Shown piece after piece: positions 44,246 to 54,602 of a stretch of DNA of 64,000 bases (position 1 is its first letter; the number at the start of each line of letters is the position of its first letter). The notes under the pieces were generated by a model. It was given only the letters and a program-made list of their open reading frames with translations. It had not been told where the DNA came from and did no database searches. This stretch comes from Trichobilharzia szidati (lineage: Eukaryota; Platyhelminthes; Trematoda; Strigeidida; Schistosomatidae). A program made the translations under genes and the position numbers. Location: assembly GCA_944472155.2 (NCBI GenBank), contig OX235279.1, positions 158,246,199-158,310,198 of the forward strand. Reading direction: 5' to 3'.

Positions 44246-45349
44246 GTAATCTCCAAATTCTAAAACTGTAGTCTGTTCAAGATACTTGTATTTTAATGAA
44301 TTTTGAGTAGATGACAAGATGCTTATTTATCGTGTCTAGGGAATTAGTGAGCATATTCTCGTTCACCGGTTATTAATGGCTCCTGAAATCCCAGACAGAA
44401 ACTAGGAGTTTCATCAACTCTCACAACAACTGTTACACTACTGTCTACCTTCATATAGAGTGTCTTTTTTAGCACAATGTATTTCCGCGTTGCATTCGCA
44501 GCAGAACGTTACCATAAAGCCGTACCATCGCCGGAGCTGAAGGTCAACTTCATGTGGAAAAGTATTAAATTCCCTAAAAACTCATCAGCTGAGAATATGA
44601 AAAGTATCTAATGCAGATATCCACAGATATGCAATAATTAAGAATCCCTCAGTACCCTCACCTATGTGTAAAACTATCGGGCCTTCCCAAGTTTGCTTTC
44701 CAGTTGCGCAATCAACCTATACATTGTTACAGAGTTTTGGATTTGAACACCGTATTAATAAGGCTAATTTCCCCATGTTGGCGGAAGAATTGTTCCCTAT
44801 CCTAACAAGATGGGATAGCCAACGATTTACTTCAGCTTAGCAGAGCTAATTCTGACCACAAAGACCAACAAACACCTCACTTAGTCTATTCAGTAATTCC
44901 TTCACACTACCAGTAGGATTAAAATTTGCACTTTGTTTTGTTAAAAATGAGAAACGAGTTTCGCAGCCTTGGCTAGAACAGAAAGACCAACATCTACGTG
45001 TTACATGCTCGTGTGACTACTGCTCAAAGTATTTATCCCAACAGTTTAGCGTCTACCCTCTTCGTCTCAAAGGCCTATTCAGTCACTGCAACATTTTCTA
45101 TTTCCGTCTTCTTTGCTTATGTTGAATCACTTGAATAGTCTATGTCATTCCTACCACAAATTTACAGATTTTCCAGAAGCATTAACATACCAAAATAAAC
45201 GAAGGCAATTAAGGGTATCAAAATTCTTTCAGTCACTACGCCTCTGTTAAAAAAGAGACAAATAATAGTTGTGATTAATAATCAACATTTTCGTCATATA
45301 TACATTGAGAGGGATATTTATAGTCCCATTAAATTCCGATTTTACTTAC

Positions 45350-45361
45350 AGATTCTACAGA
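45350..45361 (-). CDS. Possible 12-bp micro-exon
   Basis: Minus-strand TCTGTAGAATCT lies between a strong acceptor (GATTCCATTTTCAG) and a strong donor (GTAAGTAAA). Read in phase 0 it encodes SVES. Micro-exons are well documented in schistosomes. The phase-1 end of the exon at 46537 does not fit phase 0, so its place in this gene is not settled. Confidence 0.3.
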
Positions 45362-45768
45362 CTGAAAATGGAATCAGCCGAAAATAAATATTCTTACACT
45401 GGATAATGCTTGATATTTTTCCTTTTTCATATATCCCATGATAGTTATTTCTGTAGATATTCAAGCAGACAAGACTTTCATCGATCCAAACTTACGCTGT
45501 TGGCAAGTCCATGTAACATGGACTGAACATAAGTACTGAGATATTATGATCAATAAATAAACTTGCAACGCAAATACATAACCAAATGGTTTGATGAGAA
45601 ACTTTGGAAATTTTAGAAGATGTAGTAGCTCAACAAAAACACCAACCTATTCAAGTCCTTTGAATTTAAAATGATGTTTTAGCTACAAAATAAATTTCGA
45701 ACTCTTTGGGTTAATTAAATTATTCTTATATATACTCCAAACCCTGTAAGCTAAGTTTCAGAGTAGTT

Positions 45769-46041
45769 TTGCCTCCAGTAATAAACAAGCTCAAGCAACT
45801 AAGACTTTCGATTAAAAACGTTACTCGAAAGAAGTGTATTGAAAAGTTACCTTCTGTTCTTAAAGTCGTTGGTAGTGGATATTTTGTCATTTATAAAAAG
45901 CTCACTAAGCTACAAGTAAGTTGCATAGACTTCTCTGCCAGATATATAGACTGCCTTATTGATAGCCTTTTGCATATCAAAAACAAGTCAGCCAGTATTA
46001 TTGCTGAGGATTATTATTCAAAAAACACCATTTCGTACTAA
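45769..46041 (+). other. Unassigned 90-residue ORF
   Basis: Plus-strand frame beginning MPPVINKLKQLRLSIKN and ending KSASIIAEDYYSKNTIS. It is basic and helical in look, with no motif I recognise. After it (46110-46140) HFRAKLNLANSQ is readable, and a similar HFRAK occurs near 47615, so both may be pieces of the same unrecognised element, perhaps the N-terminal part of a PLE. Confidence 0.25.
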
Positions 46042-46536
46042 AGGGGGCCACGAGAGAAAAAGCGTGGCCTTTCTCAAACTATTCTGAAATATTTAATCAG
46101 AGATAGATTTACCCACGCTCATTTTAGGGCTAAATTAAATCTCGCTAATTCTCAACTAAGTATAACATTCTATAATGAGAAAATTCTGAATCTCTTCTGA
46201 AATTGTTTGATTATCCGGACAGACTAGAACTCAGTGCTGGTTTTCAGCATGGCTGGCACTAAATCAACACCCTCTTCTTTTTCTAGGTATTCTGAAGAAT
46301 ATATCAGAACCCAGTGGGTTTGCTTATCAGCGTTGTTCCAGCCCTCACAGCCCATATTCAGCAGTGACTAGCATTATTTCACAACGAAAAGACAATTCAG
46401 CACATAGTGGCATAGCACACATAGCTCCAAAACTTTTCTGCGTCTAGAAAAGATGTAGATTAAAGTCAAAAAAGCAATAACTGATGCAAAATGATGTTTT
46501 GAATAAAATATATCTCGTGACCAAAAACTGACTTAC

Positions 46537-46687
46537 AGATTGTTAGTAAAAAGGATATATGCCATTTAAATTGCCTCATTAACTGAAATTTCATCAGCGA
46601 TGCATGCAACTCAGCATTTGCACGTACTGCTTCAGAATATTCGGATTGGCAGACAACACTCGATAACTCTTTCCTCAATATAATAAC
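46537..46687 (-). CDS. Coding exon candidate
   Basis: A 151-bp minus-strand block. Acceptor TTCCCAATTCTAG, donor TCT|GTAAGTCAG (strong). It enters in phase 0, matching the exon at 46877, and leaves in phase 1. It reads VIILRKELSSVVCQSEYSEA then VRANAELHASLMKFQLMRQF. The last 15 residues are more hydrophobic (HISFLLTI), so an earlier donor cannot be ruled out. Confidence 0.5.
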
Positions 46688-46876
46688 CTAGAATTGGGAA
46701 CAGTGAGGAAAATACTATCCACTGAACTTTTTTATGGAGTGCTTCCACTTCAGGATCATAATGGAAGGTATTTGAAATAGGTAAAACTAAAACAAAATAT
46801 TTTATGAAATGGCTGTACTCAAAGTACTGAAGTTCTCTAATTCACTGTATTGTGAAGCTTCTTCATCAATCCTTAC

Positions 46877-46972
46877 ATCTGAGTCTGTATTTGTAGATAA
46901 ATTTTCAGAGTAGTCCACAATGCGTTCCATTTGACATGTTTCACATGTCCGCGGAGTATCACCATTGGAAAG
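46877..46972 (-). CDS. Coding exon candidate
   Basis: A 96-bp minus-strand block of 32 codons in phase 0 at both ends. It reads LSNGDTPRTCETCQMERIVD then YSENLSTNTDSD, an acidic polar segment with a C-x2-C. Donor GAT|GTAAGG is good; acceptor CGTAATAG has only a short pyrimidine tract. Confidence 0.55.
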
Positions 46973-47171
46973 CTATTACGACCTTGAAAGCAAGTACCCA
47001 ATCAGATATTAAGCAACTGCTCATGGAATATTATAAACAAAACTGATTATTCTCTCCTTGTTTGAAGATGGTGATAATCTATCTCTAATCTCTGGAAACC
47101 CCTATGTAAACTCTGTTCGCCTGCATTCCATTATTTTAGTAGTATTCGAAGACACTGGAAGACCATTCAGT

Positions 47172-47409
47172 TTAGAGAGAACTTCGAGGTCTGTTCTGGG
47201 ACCATGGCAACTCATTTCTCATTAGAAATCTCTGGACATAACTAAGAGCGTCAAGGATCCAAGTAATGCTCTTTAAAAATACTATATTGTCTTCAGAACC
47301 ACTATGAAGAAAGCCACATTTACACAAAGGTGGGATACCGCCGACGAACTCCTTTATTATAGGAACAAGGGTTTCTGCTGCTCCGCTGAGTGCTGAAGTA
47401 GATGCAGTG
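47172..47409 (-). CDS. Coding exon candidate (3' edge uncertain)
   Basis: A minus-strand frame open for 78 codons with protein-like content and no ATG: TASTSALSGAAETLVPIIKE, FVGGIPPLCKCGFLHSGSED, NIVFLKSITWILDALSYVQR, FLMRNELPWSQNRPRSSL then stop. Acceptor TAATTATTTTAG at 47410-47411. The donor could be ATA|GTATTT (end at 47283), giving phase 0 into the exon at 46972, or the frame could run to its stop as a terminal exon of a separate gene. The C-x-C in PPLCKCGF and the amphipathic stretch after it are the only features visible; I do not recognise the family. Confidence 0.55.
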
Positions 47410-47699
47410 CTAAAATAATTATAAGCCTACAGCTTACATCATTCAAAATCACATGTAAATTGGCTAAGTTCAAAGTATGCTGTCAAGCACCTACGATATT
47501 TTGACACGCTGTCGAATTACGTTAAGTTGTTCGACCATAGTCTCAAGTTTGCTAGGCAGAAATCACTGCATCCTGAAACTAACCAGAGACAAGGTTCCAC
47601 AGTTTATCTATAAACACTTTAGGGCTAAGAATGCAAGTGCGCCTTTTCCCTTTTTTAATTAGTTAGCTCTGTTTTAACACTAAGTGGAACGAAAAATAC

Positions 47700-47875
47700 A
47701 ACATATTATTCCATTATGGATAAGATTTTATTTTCATCAATCACACAGTGTTGTGAAGTTAATATTAGTGTACAACACCGTGTGATCTATCACAATAAAA
47801 TCTCATCACTAATGGAATTATACTCTACCACAGTGCCCAAGTTTTACACTTATAACGAGTGTTTATTAAGCAGAA
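47700..47875. repeat. Hairpin (inverted-repeat junction) of PLE terminal sequence
   Basis: Positions about 47711-47763 and 47770-47822 are imperfect inverted repeats (CCATTATGGATAAGATTTTA ... AAAATCTCATCACTAATGG) with a very short loop. The right arm continues into CTACCACAGTGCCCAAGTTT, which is shared with the PLE ends at 29835-29865 and (reversed) 34300-34345. This looks like the junction of two oppositely oriented PLE copies. Confidence 0.7.
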
Positions 47876-47879
47876 ACTC

Positions 47880-49000
47880 AACAGTCACAACTTTGCTTTC
47901 ACTGTTACCGAATGGATCTGACTTCCATGTTTCCTGATAACCAGTAGAAATCAGACATATTCGGACTACTCCTTCCCTATATTATTTTATAATTTGTGTC
48001 CAACTTCACGTCACGATTCTGACTGCATATGTCCTGTGAGCTCTAGGCCTCCTGTACTAAAGTGAGAGGTGCTACACTAAAGTCCTTTGTAATGGTAATT
48101 TATTCGCAATACAAAGTGCTTAAGTTTTCCAAGAGAATTTATTCCATGGTCATTAGATCCTACGTATCTGGTGCTTGTCGTGATCTACAAAGGAGCATTA
48201 ACATGTTGTTTCTGGAAGCTCAAATAGTTGAGATTCCATCACCTATATGCTTTAGAGTTGTCCTCTAACGTACGTGTATTGCCTCTGACGGAAGATAAAT
48301 CGCCCTACTCAAAAGTAACTGTACTAGCAGCAGAAAATTTGTTCTTTGCAACAAGCTAATCGCCTTCAGTGACCAGGAGAGCCGCCTGAAGTTGATTTGA
48401 AAACCAGATTTGAACAAGAAGTTTGTCCTGTTTATCTAGTTATAAAAAGCCTCTCCTCTCGGCACTAGGGGCGTCACTGTTTATAGTTCACATGTAATTG
48501 GTAGCCTCCTCAGGGTCAAAGTAGACTATGTGATAGGGTGAGAGGTATTCTAGGAAAAGCTGATGCTCATAACAGATAAAGCATCTGTGATAACCTATGT
48601 GCAGAAGACCACATCAAGGACTGTCTTCAAAGGTGTAATTTAGCAAACGCTGCTATAGTGGGTAGAGTTTGACAGTAATTATGAATTTTCGGGTTGCAAG
48701 GGTTGAAAGCACCGTGACACAGTAATATCTGTTAACAGGGCAAGAGGGTGAAGTAATCTCAATGACGTAGAGAGCCAATATGTTGTTGCATTTTCTACTG
48801 GTTAACATCTAAGAACACTATATATGTCCAAACCAAGTTCACTTCTAACGGTTTGAAAAATTATGGTTTAATAATACTTTGATAAGGCTATTAGCATTAA
48901 ATAGCGAAACGTCAGTAAAAACAATATCGTTTTGTTTTTCATTCATTGGGAAATACAAAAACCTTTATTATAATGAATATCTAAGAACACTGATGATGAA
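47880..49000. other. Intergenic or intronic stretch, no certain exon
   Basis: A minus-strand open stretch near 48270-48400 with an acceptor-like CAAATCAACTTCAG exists, but its phase does not fit neighbouring blocks, so I do not call it. Confidence 0.3.
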
Positions 49001-49006
49001 GCTTAC

Positions 49007-49047
49007 CTGCAGAATTTCGACTATAATTCGGCAGAAATAGTAATCCA
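49007..49047 (-). CDS. Small coding exon candidate
   Basis: A 41-bp minus-strand block. Acceptor CTTTGTCTTTCTTAAAACAAG, donor CAG|GTAAGC (excellent). It enters in phase 1, matching the phase-1 end of the exon at 49114, and ends in phase 0; it reads (M)DYYFCRIIVEILQ. The intron between the two would be 66 bp, in keeping with the short 5' introns of schistosome genes. Confidence 0.5.
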
Positions 49048-49113
49048 CTTGTTTTAAGAAAGACAAAGTGTAAAAGCAATCGCAAATGATACTAATTTAT
49101 GAGTATTATACAC

Positions 49114-49273
49114 TTCGTACTGAAATACAAGGGACGAGACATGCATATATGCTACAGTGTCGGCTGCAGAACAAACGAAAATGGACTTGTATGAGCTTAT
49201 CTGGATAACAGCAAATTGCTGTCCAACGCACATCATGGATTTTAGGGAAACGTCTCCTCTCTAATAAAGGCCA
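49114..49273 (-). CDS. Coding exon candidate
   Basis: A minus-strand block entered in phase 0 from acceptor TTTTCTCCTTCAG (strong). It reads WPLLERRRFPKIHDVRWTAI, then CCYPDKLIQVHFRLFCSRHC, then SIYACLVPCISVR. Cys, His and Arg are abundant, but no spaced zinc-binding pattern is certain. Donor CGAA|GTGTAT gives phase 1 into the next exon; an alternative donor TCA|GTACGA would give phase 0. A different frame over the same DNA opens with ATG at 49236, but this one has the better acceptor and composition. Confidence 0.55.
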
Positions 49274-50312
49274 CTGAAGGAGAAAACTATGTCAAAATAT
49301 AACATCATAAGTTTCAGAAAAATATATGCTCAACTGTACCACAGTGAATTCTTCACAAACTAGAAATTATCGAAATCGCAGACATCTCATTAATTAGGAC
49401 CGAAGCGTTACCTATCAGTGGGAGGCAGAGTGTAGGGATAAAAAAGAGACTCGTCCTGATGAACAGCCCAAAGCAATATACCACAACTTTCTAAAGCACA
49501 CCATTTTGATAAGGAAAAAAATATCAAATTCGAAGTGTCAAAAGAGATCATTCTATTTCACAGGTTCATATAAACTGCAAACTACCTGAAATTATAATGG
49601 TTACACAGAATTAAAACGATATACTACTATTTTCTAAGGGCTGTAGGTAAAATGTTGTAAAATTACAAATGTCGATAAACAGCATTAGCTTATAAGTTCA
49701 CATAGAAACTTAAGATTAAAGCGTGCTAGATAAGCTGAAATCACATATATGGATGACTAATCAATGTGTCCAGAAGGCAGTTAACTAGGGATTAAGATGT
49801 TGATTACACGCTCTACATGCACAAGTTTGTACTGAAACGGCTAAACTTAACTGCCTCAGCAAATCTTAGTAAATATGCTATCCTTTATATATATATACAC
49901 AATATTTTGAAGTATTTGGAAATCACGAAATAGCATTATTCGAGACTTAGAATTTGGTGTTTCTTTCTTCACCTAAGTTCATCAAGGGAACATAGTTTTT
50001 AAAATAACTTTCTATTCGCTTTAAATATCGACGAATTACCATTGTTTGCCATACTATCTATAGTTCTTCACTCAGATAACCTAAAAAATTGGAGTCGGTT
50101 GAGACAAGACCGCAAACAGACCTTGTAAATTAGGTCTAATAATTGATTTATAACGATGTTGTGTGTGCAAACACAAGTACTAGGCACTCAAATATCAGCA
50201 CATACGACACAAAGGGATTAATTCTTCTTTAATTTGAGACGCAAGCTGATCCGGACATCATAGCAAGTCACCAATTAAAAGCCATGTCACACTGATGCTA
50301 GATTGAAATTAC

Positions 50313-50489
50313 CTGTCTTATATCTCTATGTGCAATATACGCGTACTTTCTAATTATTGTTAATCGTACGTTCACCGCTTCAACCACACTTTTGGTGGAG
50401 AACCTGTATCCTAAAAGTCTGTCCTCGCCTAGAATCCAACTCATACGTATATGAATACAGCAGCAGACTGAACATCTTTCCATTATCAT
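50313..50489 (-). CDS. 5'-most coding exon seen
   Basis: Minus-strand frame beginning with ATG at 50489 (MIMERCSVCCCIHIR) or with a second ATG at 50444 (MSWILGEDRLLGYRFSTKSV), then VEAVNVRLTIIRKYAYIAHR and DIRQ up to donor CAG|GTAATT in phase 0. This phase fits the acceptor at 49273. The segment after the second Met looks clearly protein-like. An upstream acceptor (TGTTCAG near 50466) could make it an internal exon. The array and CR1 element begin within a few hundred bases upstream. Confidence 0.55.
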
Positions 50490-51030
50490 ACCATTTGCAG
50501 AAAGGAGAAATAATCAAGATATCCAGAGTTTTAAGTAAGGAACATGAACCTAATCAGTCTTTTCTTATTGATGACACCTCGTTTAAAAATCCTGATGGAC
50601 CGAATAGGGCAGTTCAAAACTAGGGACGAACTGTATCTACTCGGGAAACCGCTTCTCCAATGGAGTCATAAACGTTTGGATTGTAGTCTTATAGGGGGCA
50701 GTGTCTGCTCATCTTATTCTGCCTTCCTTGAAAGCATAAGAAACACCCAGAGATACTAAGCAGAAAAGTAGTGGCATAGGTTATGAGTCTTACACAAGTG
50801 CGCGCGCTTTGAGAAAGGAGAGTGGCATTTTTACATTGTGAAGTAAATTCTGCTTTTGTTGTTTAAACCACATCAGAAGCTTTTTAGTTCACTTTAACTG
50901 ATATATTTAGTTGAAGTGTTGTTCATATTATTCACAGTTTGTGTTTTGTTTGGTATTTACGCTTTTTTCATGCATATACATTTGTGTATTTGGTTGGTGT
51001 TAACCTGACAGTTTTCACGTACATATATTT

Positions 51031-51321
51031 GTGTTGTTGAAACAAATTAGCGCTATTGGTCCGAATAACAATTGTGGACGACCGGACTGCCACTTTCCGC
51101 TGGATGATGGTATGCAGTGTGACAACTGCAGCCTTTGGTTCCACAAGGTTTGCACTGGTTTGTCACCAGTAGCCTATAAGAGATGTTGCATGCCATCATC
51201 TCCGTGGCTGTGCAAATTTTGCAGCAACCCATTGGATGTCCTCATCCAAGAGGCAGTGGGACTCCTGATGTCCAAGAAATTGACTAAAAACGTCATCGAA
51301 AGGCCGTACCAGAAATCATAG
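51031..51321 (+). pseudogene. CR1 ORF1 N-terminal PHD finger
   Basis: A 96-residue frame with a C4HC3 arrangement: CGRPDCHFPLDDGMQCDNC, then WFHKVC, then WLCKFC. The spacing of the first pair is C-x4-C. PHD fingers in CR1-like ORF1 proteins are known and may bind chromatin or assist in targeting. The frame ends in TAG at 51321, and the rest of ORF1 is in another frame, so the two were probably one protein before a frameshift. Confidence 0.85.
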
Positions 51322-51410
51322 CCAAAAATGGCGGTTCAGGACATAATTTTAAAACTGAGGGTGTATCGCCATTCGAGGCTCAGGAGGCGAAAGAGGCATA
51401 GAGTGCCCAA

Positions 51411-52142
51411 ATGTCTGTTGCGACAAAGCGCAAACGACAAAGGAAATCTAAAAGGGCAAGTAGTGCCAGCATGGCAACACCAGCCTGTGAAATGGCCACC
51501 CCAAAGCGCAGCGTGTCTAGTGCACGAATGCCCTCTAGTCGCGGCGAAAACAAAGTGGAAGAAACTGACTCCACTTGGTTGGTGCCGACAGGTAAGAAGC
51601 AAAATAAACGAAGGAACGAAACATCAACCGAGTTCACCAACAAGGTCTCGACGGCTGTTAATACCAGCCAAACTCAGAAACCCACGGACTCTAGTTACAG
51701 TGTTATCATCTGGAATTTGGAGGAATCTAAGAACACAGATCCAGCTGCCCGACATCCAGATGATCTGAAGGCGGTTAGCTCCATAATCCGGGAAATACTT
51801 CCCAAAAAAGCAATTGGAGTTCACGTAAGAAAAGCCATCAGGATCGGGAAACGAAACCCTGATGTTACGGAAAATTCTCGACGACTACTTAGGATAGTTT
51901 TAGGGAACGAAACAGAGAAAAGCACCATCCTCAACAATGCGTTCAAAATTAACGAAAAAAGTTTAAAAATAAGGTCTGATTGGCCTTTAGAAGATAGAAT
52001 CAAAGGAAGAGAAGCCGTGGCTGAACTAAAGGCCAGGCTGGAGAAAGGTGAAAAAGACCTCAAGATATTGGGTTTTCAGGTGGTGAGGTCTCGGAAACCG
52101 ATGCTGCCGAGACCTCTCTTCATAAGCCGGATGAACACGTAG
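51411..52142 (+). pseudogene. CR1 ORF1 C-terminal part (nucleic-acid binding)
   Basis: A 243-residue open frame. The first 80 residues are basic and Ser/Thr-rich (KRKRQRKSKRASS near the start), suited to RNA binding. The second half, from YSVIIWNLEESKNTD through RKAIRIGKRN and RRLLRIVLGNETEKS to KILGFQVV, has the order of the RRM-like domain of LINE ORF1 proteins. The stop is TAG at 52140; the endonuclease frame opens 8 bp later. Confidence 0.82.
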
Positions 52143-52150
52143 GTGTCTCG

Positions 52151-52591
52151 GTGTGCTATACGAACGCATGTAGTCTTAGGAATAAGCTCGCCGAATTAGG
52201 AGAATTATCTGAAAGACTACAACCTGATGTGATTGCTATCACTGAGACATGGTTGTTAGTGGGTGTAGACTTAACTCCACTCATACTTGGGTACATCTGC
52301 ATTCGAGCAGATGGAGTAAGTAGTCGGAAATGTGGCGGGGTCGCTCTATACATCCGCGATGACATAGGGATTAGGTCAACGTTGTCAGAAGCTCACGACA
52401 GCGGCACCAGTGAAGCCGCAAGTAGCGTTATTAATCTGAGCAAAGGCACTTTAACTATCGGAGTTACTTACAGAAGTCCTGCTGGCCAAGCTGATGACTT
52501 CGTTCTAAATCACTTGAGGGCGTGGGGTAGTAGAAATAGGTGTCTGGTTGTTGGTGACTTTAATGCTCCACACATTAACTGGGGGAATTAA
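52151..52591 (+). pseudogene. CR1 ORF2: APE-type endonuclease
   Basis: A 146-residue frame with YTNACSLRNKLAELGELSER at the start, then PDVIAITETWLLVGVD (catalytic Glu region), GVALYIRDDIGIRSTLSE, GVTYRSPAGQ and CLVVGDFNAPHINWG (the D-x-N motif). This nicks target DNA to start target-primed reverse transcription. It ends in TAA at 52589; the last part of the domain (SSDHIVIAF, with the catalytic S-D-H) is in another frame at 52603-52896. Confidence 0.88.
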
Positions 52592-52602
52592 ACTCCACTA
52601 GT

Positions 52603-52896
52603 TTGTATACCTGTTTCAATAGGGAGTTCACATTGACAGTGCTTGAATGTGCACTCGTGCAACATATGCATGCACCAACACGGTATCACCCGGAACATGA
52701 TCCATCTACTCTAGACTTGGTATTAACACACCAGAAGGAGGACGTTGGTGACATTAGGTGCCTTCCGCCGCTTGGCAGCAGTGACCACATAGTCATTGCT
52801 TTTACGTTTGAGATTCAAAATCTGCTCGTCCAAACATTTGGAAAGCGGATATACAAGGTATCCGGAACGCAGCAACTGCAGTTGACTGGTCAGTAG
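52603..52896 (+). pseudogene. CR1 ORF2: end of endonuclease domain (shifted frame)
   Basis: Continues the domain: ALVQHMHAPTRYHPEHDPST, LDLVLTHQKEDV and PPLGSSDHIVIAFTFEI, which holds the Ser-Asp-His of APE endonucleases. A second shift near 52890 returns the coding sequence to the earlier frame. Confidence 0.82.
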
Positions 52897-52921
52897 ATAC
52901 AAGTCGGACTGTCGAGGAAGC

Positions 52922-53776
52922 TTGGGTAGAAATACACTAGATTGTGTCACTTCACCTTTTATACCTTGGTATACTCCTCGAAAGCTATCGCACAAGCCAC
53001 CTTGGATTACTAGTGAAATAAGGAGACTGTTAAGACGGCGAAAGAACTTATGGGACCAATTTATTATGACAGGAAGGGAAAGTTTCCAGAAAGACTACCG
53101 CAAAATTCGAAATCTCTGTAAGTATGCGATTAACAAGAGTCGTATAGAATATGAGAGACGGCTTGTACTAGATAGTATTCACTACCCAAAAAGGCTCTTC
53201 TCGTATATTAAACGTAGGACTAAAACTAGCAATGGTATGCCGTCACTCATACGCATTAGTGGAGAAACGGCCGAGTCAGACGAAGAAAAGGCTGAAAACC
53301 TCTCTGAATACTTCTGTGACGTCTTCTCGTCTGATAGTACCACCCAGGGATATGGCGAGGTCACTGCCATCACCACTCAGATGCCCTCAATTGTGGTAGA
53401 GCACACAAAAGTCCTCAAACTACTGTCTAAACTGAAGCCAGGTAAATCACCTGGTCTTGATGGACTTCACCCTAAACTGTTAATGTCCTTGGCGGATATA
53501 GTATATATTCCGCTTGCGGAGATTTTCCAAATGTCACTGACCCAGGCTAAGCTACCCAGAGACTGGAAGGATGCCATTATAAGCCCTATATTCAAAGAGG
53601 GGGACAGGCAATTGGTATCTAACTACAGGCCGGTAAGTCTGACATGCATTATAGCAAAGGTAATGGAAACTATTATAAGGGATCAGCTATTAGTTTATGT
53701 TGAAACACATGGCTTACTGGCAGCTGAACAGCATGGATTCCGACCAGGACGATCCTGCTTGACAAACTTACTGTGA
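52922..53776 (+). pseudogene. CR1 ORF2: RT, N-terminal half
   Basis: A 284-residue frame: KPPWITSEIRRLLRRRKNLW, SIHYPKRLFSYIKRRTK, LLSKLKPGKSPGLDGLHPKL, LPRDWKDAIISPIFKEGDRQ, SNYRPVSLTCIIAKVMETII and EQHGFRPGRSCLTNLL, the standard order of RT motifs before the first catalytic Asp. A TGA at 53774 cuts it off in frame. Confidence 0.9.
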
Positions 53777-54460
53777 GCTAGGGAAGACTGGGTCGAGGCC
53801 AGAGATAAAAACCTTCTGTTGGACGTGGTTTTTATTGATCTTAGCAAGACATTCGACAAAGTATCCCACTTAGGTCTCCTTAGTAAACTTAAAGGTTTCG
53901 GACTAGACCAATGCCTATGTGAGTGGTTTAGGGATTACCTAATGAATAGAAGGCAGAAGGTTAGAGTTAACGGTGTACTATCAGGGTGGAAAGCAGTATC
54001 CAGTGGAGTGCCTCAGGGAACTGTATTAGGCCCCTTGCTATTCCTATTTTATGTTAATGAGCTACCAGGGATTCTTACTTCATCTTCATTGTTATTTGCA
54101 GACTACATTAAGATATGGAAAACTGTAAATAATAACGAGGATAGGTTGGCCCTACAAACTGATCTAGATAAATTAGTTGAGTGGTCGAACCTGTGGAGTT
54201 TGGAAATGAATTCTAGGAAAAGCGCAGTAATGCACTTAGGTCAGAAGTCTTATACGTCGTACTCCCTAGGGGACACAGAACTACCTGATGTTAACGAACA
54301 GAAGGACCTAGGAATCATTGTTAGCAATGATTTGAAAACAACTGCAAAAAGAAGTGAAGCTGCAACACAGGCTTTTCGAATGCTATGGGCACTTCGAAGG
54401 GCTTTCAAACGATTAGACGAGGGCAAATACTCTACGAAACATATGTCAGGCCTCATCTAG
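53777..54460 (+). pseudogene. CR1 ORF2: RT, catalytic half with FADY in place of FADD
   Basis: Continues in the same frame after the TGA: VFIDLSKTFDKVSHLGLLSK (first catalytic Asp), SSGVPQGTVLGPLLFLFYVN (motif B), then LLFADYIKIWKTV at about 54094-54130. The second Asp of the FADD pair is Tyr here (GAC TAC), which should abolish catalysis. Then LVEWSNLWSLEMNSRKSAVM and DLGIIVSNDLKT. A frameshift near 54420 follows. Confidence 0.9.
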
Positions 54461-54602
54461 AATACTGCGTACAAGCGGCGGGTCCATGCATCAAAAAGGA
54501 GGCATATATCTTAGAAAGAGTACAGAGAGTAGGAACGAAATTAGTTAGTGGTATCTTACACCTTCCTTATGATAAGAGGATGGAGCATTTAAATCTCTTT
54601 TG
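54405..54602 (+). pseudogene. CR1 ORF2: C-terminal end, truncated
   Basis: In the shifted frame: GQILYETYVRPHLEYCVQAA, GPCIKKEAYILERVQRVGTK and LPYDKRMEHLNLF before TGA. The family usually continues with a domain of about 100 residues and a 3' UTR. Dropping one T at 54598-54601 would let the frame run into the first bases of the satellite as the expected Asp-Leu-Thr, so the junction lies in a short stretch common to both sequences. Confidence 0.82.

Larger units (their letters stand above)
4056..50489 (-). other. Inferred multi-exon gene locus with giant TE-filled introns
   Basis: Thirteen minus-strand open blocks bounded by plausible AG/GT splice signals lie between 50489 and 4056. For the last five (42284-42139, 41037-40908, 39501-39407, 29137-28934, 4364-4056) the reading phases join without conflict, and together they encode about 290 residues of polar, heptad-like, coiled-coil-type protein. 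The 5' blocks are shorter and closely spaced, with one intron of only 66 bp. The introns of about 10.3 kb and 24.6 kb are packed with LINE, PLE and SINE copies. I could not identify the protein family. Two adjacent same-strand genes rather than one remain possible, because phases do not join between the 49.0 and 47.4 kb blocks or around 46.5-44.1 kb. Confidence 0.65.
50830..54602 (+). mobile_element. CR1-like LINE, nearly complete but dead, cut off by the satellite
   Basis: The whole element reads in order on the plus strand: an AT-rich leader (50830-51030), a PHD finger, ORF1, an APE-type endonuclease, a reverse transcriptase and part of the C-terminus. It ends at ERMEHLNLF-like sequence at 54602, where the satellite starts. 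PHD fingers in ORF1 and APE plus RT in ORF2 are the known build of CR1-clade LINEs; schistosomes carry such elements (for example SR1). Frameshifts at about 51320-51410, 52590, 52890 and 54420, a TGA at 53774 and loss of one catalytic Asp show that it is inactive. The usual 3' UTR is missing. Confidence 0.9.

Noticed and set aside
45190..45246. Possible exon with a strong pyrimidine tract acceptor (CTCTTTTTTAACAG)
   Set aside because: The frame that is open cannot be joined in phase to the blocks on either side, and the peptide is hydrophobic and intron-like.
48270..48400. Possible additional exon on the minus strand
   Set aside because: An open stretch with an acceptor-like sequence exists, but its phase fits neither neighbour and the donor is weak.
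51336..51824. Minus-strand ORFs over the CR1 ORF1
   Set aside because: They are shadows of the plus-strand ORF1, which has the family's order and composition.
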